DNA of 9,514 bases from JBEKHI01 sp050012355 (GTDB lineage Bacteria > Actinomycetota > Actinomycetes > Streptosporangiales > Streptosporangiaceae): NCBI GenBank assembly GCA_050012355.1, contig JBEKHI010000332.1, positions 1 through 9,514 of the forward strand. Direction: 5' to 3'. Under the pieces are notes generated by a model, which did not search any database, was not told the origin of the DNA, and saw only the letters and a program-made list of their open reading frames with translations. This document shows positions 5,054 through 9,514 of this stretch, one piece after another; the first letter of the stretch is position 1, and each line of letters starts with the position of its first letter. Made by a program: the position numbers and the translations under genes.

Positions 5054-6538
5054 TCACGACAGCGGCGATAGCCCGGATAGGTCCCGGACCACCGTGTGAT
5101 TGCGGTCCGCGATCGTGCCCAGCATGTAGTGCGGGTACAGCGAGTAGTACTCGTGCCGGGTCCGCTGCTGCCAGGCGAGCGCCAGCGGCGTGCGGTTCTT
5201 GTAGTACGAGACCGTGTACCCGCCGGTGTAGAGCCGGATCAGAGAGTAGCCACCGGGATACTCCTTGGTCGAGCTCACCTCGAGGAACTCGATCGACTCG
5301 ATCGGGTTCTGCCCGTCGTCCAGCAGGAACGTCCGCTTGTTGCGGTGCGTGTGCCCGCTGTGGTGGAAGAACACCCCCGGTGTCCGCGTATACAACCGCT
5401 GCAGGGCAATCGCCGTCGGCCGGTCGATGTCGAAGGTCGGGCCTGCCTCGGTGGTGGCCGCCGATTCATACGTGATCGGGTGGTGGCCGAACAGCAACGC
5501 CGGGCGGTCCCGGTCGTGTCGCAGCACGTCCTCAAGAGCGCCGAGTTGCGCGGCGTCCATCGTGCCGCCCGCGTCATCCAGCGTGGTGGTGTCAAGCCCG
5601 ACGATCCGCAGCCCGCCAACGAGATAGTGCTGCAGGGTCTGCAGCGGGTACGGGAACACGTCACCCCAGCAGTCGTAGTGCACCGGGTTGGTGCCGGGTA
5701 CGACCGTGCAGGTGTCCCAGTCGGTGCCGGCCTCCGACCGGTCGTGGTTGCCGCGGGTGACGAAGTAGTCCTGCTCGAGGGTGCCCCAGCCATCGAGCAT
5801 CTGCTTGACCTGGGTGGCCTGGGACAGGTACCCGCTGCTGGTCAGGTCGCCGGCCACCAGCAGCCGGTCCGCCCCCCGGTCCGCCGAACGCAGATCGCTC
5901 AGCATCGCGTCCAGCATCACCACCGGGTACGCGGGGAGTCCTGGATCCTGCTCGAACGCGGGCGGCCAGCCGTTCTCGATGATCCCGGACTCGCCTTCGC
6001 CCATGTGCAGGTCGTTGCTCAGCGCGAGCGTGAACAGGTACGTCCCGGGCGGGGTGGTCAGGGTTTCGAAGACGTTCGCGTAGTCCAGTGACCCGCCGAC
6101 TCCGACCGGGAACTGCATGGACGTCCGGACCGCCACCTGACCGTTGGACAGGGCCTGGTAGGCGTACGCGGTGCCAGGTTCAAGCCCGGATACCTCCGCA
6201 TAGTGGTACGCGGTCGGCGTGGAGTCCGAGTACACGGTCTGGTACGTGCCGGCTGTCAACGTCGTCGTGTTGAACGGCGCGAGCTGCAACTCGGAGTCGG
6301 TCGCGACCGGCGCCGGGAACCCGTACTCGTCCACCGTGGTCGTTGAGCCGGTGAACCAGGTGATGATGACGCTGGTATCCGTGACGGTGGACACTTCGAC
6401 GTCCGTTACAAGCACGTTCGAGGTGGCTGCTGAGGCGGAAGTTGCCGATGCGACGGCAGTTGCGGACGCGGCGATGCCTGCCCACAGGAGTGCCTGCCGG
6501 CGTGAGGGTCGATTACAACAATCCATGTAACCGATCAT
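5054..6538 (-). CDS. Tat-exported metallophosphatase, purple-acid-phosphatase-like
   Basis: The 494-residue protein opens with a twin-arginine signal (SRRQALL, 12-18; hydrophobic 19-33; likely cleavage after ASA, residue 37). A fibronectin-III-like domain follows (about 41-145, with ITWFTGS and the typical VSGLEPGTAYAYQ). The metallophosphoesterase domain (about 166-440) has all five blocks: NDLH (D177, H179), GD (D231), GNHD (264-267), GHHP (351-354) and GHTH (395-398). This layout is that of secreted purple-acid-phosphatase relatives, which hydrolyse phosphate esters with a two-metal centre outside the cell; the substrate is unknown. Block 1 has DLH where plant and animal purple enzymes have the D plus a distant Tyr, so a true tyrosinate colour site is not assured. 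The start may be ATG 6538 or in-frame ATG 6526; neither has a Shine-Dalgarno, but TAACCT stands nine bases before the first. The YkuE-like gene ends 29 bp upstream on the same strand. Confidence 0.9.
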   Translation of the reverse strand: MIGYMDCCNRPSRRQALLWAGIAASATAVASATSASAATSNVLVTDVEVSTVTDTSVIITWFTGSTTTVDEYGFPAPVATDSELQLAPFNTTTLTAGTYQTVYSDSTPTAYHYAEVSGLEPGTAYAYQALSNGQVAVRTSMQFPVGVGGSLDYANVFETLTTPPGTYLFTLALSNDLHMGEGESGIIENGWPPAFEQDPGLPAYPVVMLDAMLSDLRSADRGADRLLVAGDLTSSGYLSQATQVKQMLDGWGTLEQDYFVTRGNHDRSEAGTDWDTCTVVPGTNPVHYDCWGDVFPYPLQTLQHYLVGGLRIVGLDTTTLDDAGGTMDAAQLGALEDVLRHDRDRPALLFGHHPITYESAATTEAGPTFDIDRPTAIALQRLYTRTPGVFFHHSGHTHRNKRTFLLDDGQNPIESIEFLEVSSTKEYPGGYSLIRLYTGGYTVSYYKNRTPLALAWQQRTRHEYYSLYPHYMLGTIADRNHTVVRDLSGLSPLS

Positions 6539-6567
6539 GGCCGTTCTAGGTTAAAAAGTAACGAACG

Positions 6568-7461
6568 CTAACCGACCCGGGGGATAAGCGTTAGCAAGGT
6601 CGCCTCTGGGCGGCACGCGAATCTGGCCGGCGCCCACGGCGACGTTCCCAGTCCAGCCGACACGTGCAGCCACGAGCGGCCGTAGGGGTGCAGTCCCTTG
6701 ACCCGCGGCCGGTCGATCCCGCAGTTCGTCACCAGCGCCCCGAAACCGGGTATGCACAGCTGCCCGCCGTGCGTGTGGCCAGCCAGCAGCAGGTCGTATC
6801 CGTCGGCCTCGAACCGGTCAAGCACCCGCGGCTCCGGCGAGTGCAGGACCCCGAGCCGCAGGTCGGCCGATGGGTCGGCCTGGCCAGCGATCCGGTCATA
6901 ACGGTCCCGCCTGATGTGCGAGTCGTGCACGCCGCCGACCGCGATGTCCAGTTCGCCGGCCTTGATCCGCCCGCGCTGGTTGTTGGCGTCCAGCCAGCCA
7001 GCGCTGGTGAACTCGTCCCGAAGCTCCTCCCATGGCAGGTCGGGCTGCTTGCGCTCGTGCTCGCCCTGGCTGGTCCGCCACAGGTACCGCGTCGGGTTCT
7101 TCGGCGTCGGTGAGAACAAGTCGTTTGACCCGTACACAAAGACTCCCGGCCGCTCCAGCAACGGTCCGAGAGAATCAATTAGTCCCATAACGGCGTTGGC
7201 GTGAGCCAGTGAGTCCCCGGTATTCACCACGAGGTCAGGCTCAAGCGAGTCCAGCCCCCGGATCCAGGACATCAGCCGGTGCCGTCCGGGGGTGAGGTGT
7301 ATGTCGGATATGTGCAACACCCGCAGGGGCTCTGCCCCGGCAGGCAGCACCGGCACCGAGAGCTCGCGAAGCGCGAACCAGTTGCGCTCGATAACGGATG
7401 CGTAACCGAATGCCGCCGCGCCGGCGGCGGCACCCAGGGTAAGGAGGGTTCGTGCTCGCAT
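6568..7461 (-). CDS. Membrane-anchored metallophosphoesterase, YkuE/YaeI-like
   Basis: The 297-residue protein starts with a short basic end and one hydrophobic segment (about 4-23), an uncleaved anchor or signal. The calcineurin-like core follows: SDIH (D53, H55), GD (D83), GSND (111-114) in place of the usual GNHD, VLHSPEP (205-211) and GHTHGGQL (228-235). Relatives include YkuE of Bacillus and YaeI of E. coli, which act on membrane-associated phosphodiesters or lipid phosphates. The GSND change alters the Asn/His pair that normally binds metal and assists catalysis; I recall similar changes in actinobacterial homologues, so it need not mean inactivity. ATG 7461 lacks a Shine-Dalgarno; TACCAT sits five bases upstream, fitting a leaderless message. 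The gene is divergent from the YqeY-like gene and followed 29 bp later by a second, unrelated-type phosphatase, with which it may form an operon. Confidence 0.9.
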   Translation of the reverse strand: MRARTLLTLGAAAGAAAFGYASVIERNWFALRELSVPVLPAGAEPLRVLHISDIHLTPGRHRLMSWIRGLDSLEPDLVVNTGDSLAHANAVMGLIDSLGPLLERPGVFVYGSNDLFSPTPKNPTRYLWRTSQGEHERKQPDLPWEELRDEFTSAGWLDANNQRGRIKAGELDIAVGGVHDSHIRRDRYDRIAGQADPSADLRLGVLHSPEPRVLDRFEADGYDLLLAGHTHGGQLCIPGFGALVTNCGIDRPRVKGLHPYGRSWLHVSAGLGTSPWAPARFACRPEATLLTLIPRVG

Positions 7462-7482
7462 GATTCATGGTAACCAGTATCG
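7462..7482. promoter_or_regulatory. 21-bp divergent start region with central near-palindrome
   Basis: Only 21 bp separate ATG 7461 (-) from GTG 7483 (+). The segment TGGTAACCA (7468-7476) is a 4+1+4 inverted repeat centred on 7472, exactly 11 bp from both start codons. On the - strand TACCAT (7472-7467) matches TANNNT at leaderless spacing. On the + strand TAACCA (7471-7476) is a poorer match. Neither gene has a Shine-Dalgarno. The -35 regions would lie inside the opposite coding sequence. Confidence 0.45.
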
Positions 7483-7941
7483 GTGACCACACTAAAAAGC
7501 AAGCTGCGGACCGACCTGACGGGCGCGATGCGGCAGCGCGACCAGGTCCGGGTACGCACCATCCGGATGGCGCTCACCGCGATCACCAACGAGGAAGTGT
7601 CCGGTCAATCTGCCCGCGAGCTATCCGATGACGAGATCGTGAAGGTGCTGACCCGCGAGGCCAAGAAGCGGCGCGAGGCAGCAGATGCTTTCGAGGGCGC
7701 GGGTCGCGGCGAGCAGGCCGCGGCCGAGCGCGCCGAGGGTGAGGTGCTCGCCGCCTACCTGCCCGCCCAGCTCTCTGATGAGGAATTGACCAAGATCGTG
7801 GACGACGCGATCGCGGCCACCGGAGCGTCTGACATGAAGGCCATGGGCCAGGTCATGAGGATCGTCACGCCCGAGGTCGCCGGCCGCGCCGAAGGCGGCC
7901 GGGTAGCCGCCCAGGTCCGCAGCCGCTTGTCGGGCTCGTAG
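7483..7941 (+). CDS. GatB/YqeY-domain protein
   Basis: The 152-residue protein matches the stand-alone YqeY family at full length. The N-terminal helix bundle has LKSKLRTDLTGAMRQRD (4-20), RTIRMALTAITNEEV (25-39) and REAKKRREAADAF (58-70). The linker AEGEVLAAYLPAQLSDEEL (84-102) follows, then the C-terminal repeat MGQVMRIVTPEVAGRAEGGR (121-140). The fold is shared with the tail domain of the GatB subunit of tRNA amidotransferase, which contacts tRNA. The cellular role of stand-alone YqeY proteins is not settled. The start is GTG 7483, the family's N-terminus; no Shine-Dalgarno is present, so the message is probably leaderless. Codons 2-6 are relatively A-rich. A short inverted repeat (AGCCGT/ACGGCT, 7940-7954) at the stop and another at 7965-7986 follow before the exporter gene. 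Confidence 0.92.
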   Translation: MTTLKSKLRTDLTGAMRQRDQVRVRTIRMALTAITNEEVSGQSARELSDDEIVKVLTREAKKRREAADAFEGAGRGEQAAAERAEGEVLAAYLPAQLSDEELTKIVDDAIAATGASDMKAMGQVMRIVTPEVAGRAEGGRVAAQVRSRLSGS

Positions 7942-7964
7942 CCGTCTCACGGCTGCCCTGGCGT

Positions 7965-7986
7965 GGGCATTTCCGGGTAGATGCCC
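7965..7986 (+). other. Short inverted repeat before the exporter gene
   Basis: GGGCAT (7965-7970) and ATGCCC (7981-7986) flank ten bases and directly abut the TACTCT box of the exporter gene. It could be a weak terminator of the YqeY-like gene or a small operator at the exporter promoter. The 6-bp arms are short enough that chance is possible. Confidence 0.3.
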
Positions 7987-7992
7987 TACTCT
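7987..7992 (+). promoter_or_regulatory. Possible -10 box for leaderless exporter transcript
   Basis: TACTCT fits TANNNT and ends seven bases before GTG 8000, the spacing expected if transcription begins at the start codon. The seven bases between (GCGGGAC) contain GCGGG but no good Shine-Dalgarno. No clear -35 hexamer is visible. Confidence 0.4.
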
Positions 7993-7999
7993 GCGGGAC

Positions 8000-9229
8000 G
8001 TGACGAGCGAGGTTAAGGACCGGCTGGATGACCGGTTCGCGAAGCTGTGGACCGCCGCGACCACCTCGGCGCTCGGCACCGGTCTCCAGGAGGTCGCCAC
8101 GCCGTTGCTGGTGGCCTCCCGTACCCACGATCCCCTCGTGGTGTCTGGCGCTTCGGCGGTTTCCTGGCTGCCCTGGCTGCTGTTCGCGCTGCCCGGCGGG
8201 GTACTGGTGGACCGCGTCGACCGGCGCCGGCTGATGATCGGGCTGGACTGGAGCCGGGCCGCGGCGATGCTCGTGCTGGCCACCGCGATTGTGACCGGCC
8301 ATCCGAACATCGCGCTGATATACGTCGTGCTGTTCTGGATCAACACCGGTGAGATCGTCTTCCGTTCGGCCAGCCAGGCGATGATCCAGTCCGTCGTGCC
8401 GCGCAGCCGGCTGGAACGAGCGAACGGATGGCTGACCGGCGGCGCGACCGTGACCGGCTCGATGCTGGCGGGGCCGCTCGGTGGCTTCCTGTTCGCGGTC
8501 GCGGTCTGCATCCCGTATTACGTCAACGCGGGCACCTACGTGGCCAGCGCCATCGCGATCACCCTGGTCGCCGGTCAGTTCCGTGCGACCGACCCCCAGC
8601 CGGAAGACACGCGGTCACTCCGGCGCGATCTTTCCGAGGGTCTCCGGTGGCTGATGAAGCAGCGGCTGCTGCGGACGATGGCACTGCTCATCGGCCTGCT
8701 GAACGTCACGCTCACCGCCGCCCTGGCCGTCCTGGTCCTGCTGGCGCGGGAACGGCTGCACCTTGGGTCGGTCGGTTACGGCGTTCTCTTCACCTGCCTC
8801 GCGGTCGGCGGGCTGCTCGGCGCGGTCATCGGGGACCGGCTGATTCAGAAGGTGACCGCGACCTGGACGGTACGAGTGGGCCTGCTGATCGAGGCCGGTA
8901 CCCATCTCGCCCTGGCGACGGCGACCAAGGGCTGGATCGTCGGGGTGGCACTGTTCGCGTTCGGGATCCACGGGAGCCTGTGGACAATCGTCGGCGGCTC
9001 CCTGCGCATGCGGCTCACCCCGCCGGAACTCGTCGGCCGGGTGGCCAGCGCGAGCCTGTTCCTCGCCGCCGGAGGCAACTGCGTGGGCGCACTGCTCGGG
9101 GGCGTGGTCGCCGCCAGCTTTGGCATTACCGCGCCCTACTGGGTCGGGTTCATGGTCGCCCTCGGCGTCTCGGCGGCGACCTGGCGAGTATTCAGCCGCC
9201 CGGTGGTCGCCGCCGCCTACGCAGAATAG
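8000..9229 (+). CDS. MFS transporter, EntS-like exporter branch
   Basis: The 409-residue protein has about 12 hydrophobic segments in two halves around a charged central loop (about 195-222, DPQPEDTRSLRRD...). The motif-A loop between helices 2 and 3 reads GGVLVDRVDRRRLM (66-79). A second signature, TPPELVGRVAS (340-350), is typical of the MFS_3 group, which includes enterobactin exporter EntS and many actinobacterial drug or natural-product exporters. It acts in the cell membrane by proton-coupled export; the substrate cannot be read. GTG 8000 is the family's N-terminus (about 12 residues before the first helix), without a Shine-Dalgarno. It follows the YqeY-like gene by 58 bp. No siderophore or antibiotic genes and no regulator are adjacent, so context does not reveal a substrate. 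A strong hairpin closes the gene. Confidence 0.92.
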   Translation: MTSEVKDRLDDRFAKLWTAATTSALGTGLQEVATPLLVASRTHDPLVVSGASAVSWLPWLLFALPGGVLVDRVDRRRLMIGLDWSRAAAMLVLATAIVTGHPNIALIYVVLFWINTGEIVFRSASQAMIQSVVPRSRLERANGWLTGGATVTGSMLAGPLGGFLFAVAVCIPYYVNAGTYVASAIAITLVAGQFRATDPQPEDTRSLRRDLSEGLRWLMKQRLLRTMALLIGLLNVTLTAALAVLVLLARERLHLGSVGYGVLFTCLAVGGLLGAVIGDRLIQKVTATWTVRVGLLIEAGTHLALATATKGWIVGVALFAFGIHGSLWTIVGGSLRMRLTPPELVGRVASASLFLAAGGNCVGALLGGVVAASFGITAPYWVGFMVALGVSAATWRVFSRPVVAAAYAE

Positions 9230-9240
9230 GGAGACCAACG

Positions 9241-9267
9241 CCGCCAGCGATGTCCCATCGCTGGCGG
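9241..9267 (+). terminator. Terminator hairpin after the exporter gene
   Basis: CCGCCAGCGATG (9241-9252) and CATCGCTGGCGG (9256-9267) form a perfect 12-bp stem with a 3-nt loop, beginning 11 bases after the TAG at 9227-9229. There is no T-run. Position and stability make a terminator the natural call. Confidence 0.75.
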
Positions 9268-9514
9268 TATGCAAACGTTTCAGGACAACGTGAGTTTTCG
9301 GCGTGTCGTCGCGGCCGAGCGATTTGGTGCGGTATCACCCGGTTGCGCCGTCCCCGCCGACGCCCCTCTGTTCGATGTGATCATGGTGAGTGCTGCACTA
9401 CCCAGACAAGAGTGCGGGTAACGCAGCACTCACCAGGAACGCCCGGCGCGGCAGCAGGGTGATATGGCACGGATGCCCGGTTCGCTACCCCATCCCAGGT
9501 CTCGCGGCGCGAAG
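9268..9514. other. Right-hand end, no supported gene
   Basis: No frame in these 247 bp shows recognisable protein sequence. On the - strand one frame is open from the window edge to a TGA at 9381-9383 and could be the tail of a gene from the right, but its residues resemble no family and it runs through the long hairpin at 9384-9435. Sequence to the right is needed to decide. Confidence 0.4.
9384..9435. repeat. 52-nt two-part inverted repeat
   Basis: TGGTGAGTGCTGC (9384-9396) pairs perfectly with GCAGCACTCACCA (9423-9435). After a symmetric 2x2 mismatch, TACCC (9399-9403) pairs with GGGTA (9416-9420) around a 12-nt loop. The outer arm also holds AGTGC-T-GCACT (9389-9399), which can fold on itself. 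No T-run lies on either side, so a plain terminator is doubtful. It could be a dispersed palindromic element, a structured RNA or a regulator site of a gene beyond the window. Confidence 0.55.

Noticed and set aside
5096..6091. 331-codon + strand frame opposite the Tat phosphatase
   Set aside because: It is a typical antisense frame of GC-rich coding DNA: no motifs, Val/Arg-rich, while the - strand frame has a Tat signal and all metallophosphoesterase blocks.
8428..9462. 344-codon + strand frame overlapping the MFS gene
   Set aside because: Arg/Gly/Pro-rich frame-shifted reading of the exporter gene with no membrane segments; it also runs through the terminator and the long hairpin.
9381..9514. 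Possible tail of a - strand gene entering from the right
   Set aside because: The frame is open to the edge but short, resembles no known family and crosses the 52-nt inverted repeat; not enough to call.
1..9514. CRISPR array, insertion sequence, toxin-antitoxin or phage-defence island
   Set aside because: No spaced repeat series, transposase, recombinase, nuclease or toxin-like protein was seen on either strand.

Overview
The window reads as chromosomal DNA of a high-GC Gram-positive bacterium (Actinomycetota). The signs are G/C-rich third codon positions, frequent GTG starts, several starts with no Shine-Dalgarno but a TANNNT box 6-9 bases upstream (leaderless style), a tRNA gene without encoded CCA, and hairpin terminators mostly lacking long T-runs. 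Species cannot be named from the sequence.

Left third (1-2732) is a patchwork of small genes. A + strand transcript entering from outside ends at a hairpin/T-run terminator (50-87), facing a small one-helix membrane protein on the - strand (86-349, strong Shine-Dalgarno). A 71-residue Cys/His-rich, zinc-ribbon-like orphan (574-789, -) follows. Next is a non-coding stretch with two near-identical 17-bp palindromes 31 bp apart. Two + strand genes come next: an ASCH-domain protein (1108-1533) and a RibD C-terminal/dihydrofolate-reductase-fold protein (1608-2153). The latter overlaps tail-to-tail by 63 bp with a RimJ/RimL-type GNAT acetyltransferase (2091-2732, -).

Centre (2797-5032): a single-chain transketolase of the animal-like type (2833-4749, -) with its own terminator, then tRNA-Pro(CGG) (4898-4971, -) ending in a perfect 17-bp-stem terminator.

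Right half: two different metallophosphoesterases in tandem on the - strand, a YkuE/YaeI-like membrane-anchored enzyme (6568-7461) followed by a Tat-exported purple-acid-phosphatase-like enzyme (5054-6538). They are divergent from a GatB/YqeY-family gene (7483-7941, +) with only 21 bp between start codons, then a 12-helix MFS exporter (8000-9229, +) closed by a 12-bp hairpin. The last 285 bp hold a 52-nt two-part hairpin and no gene I can support.

The right half and centre look like ordinary chromosomal genes; 350-2732 has more accessory character. I found no convincing new multi-gene system. The best leads are the symmetric 21-bp divergent start region, the paired palindromes, the Cys/His-rich orphan, the 63-bp convergent overlap and the ASCH protein's conserved K/T/E residues.
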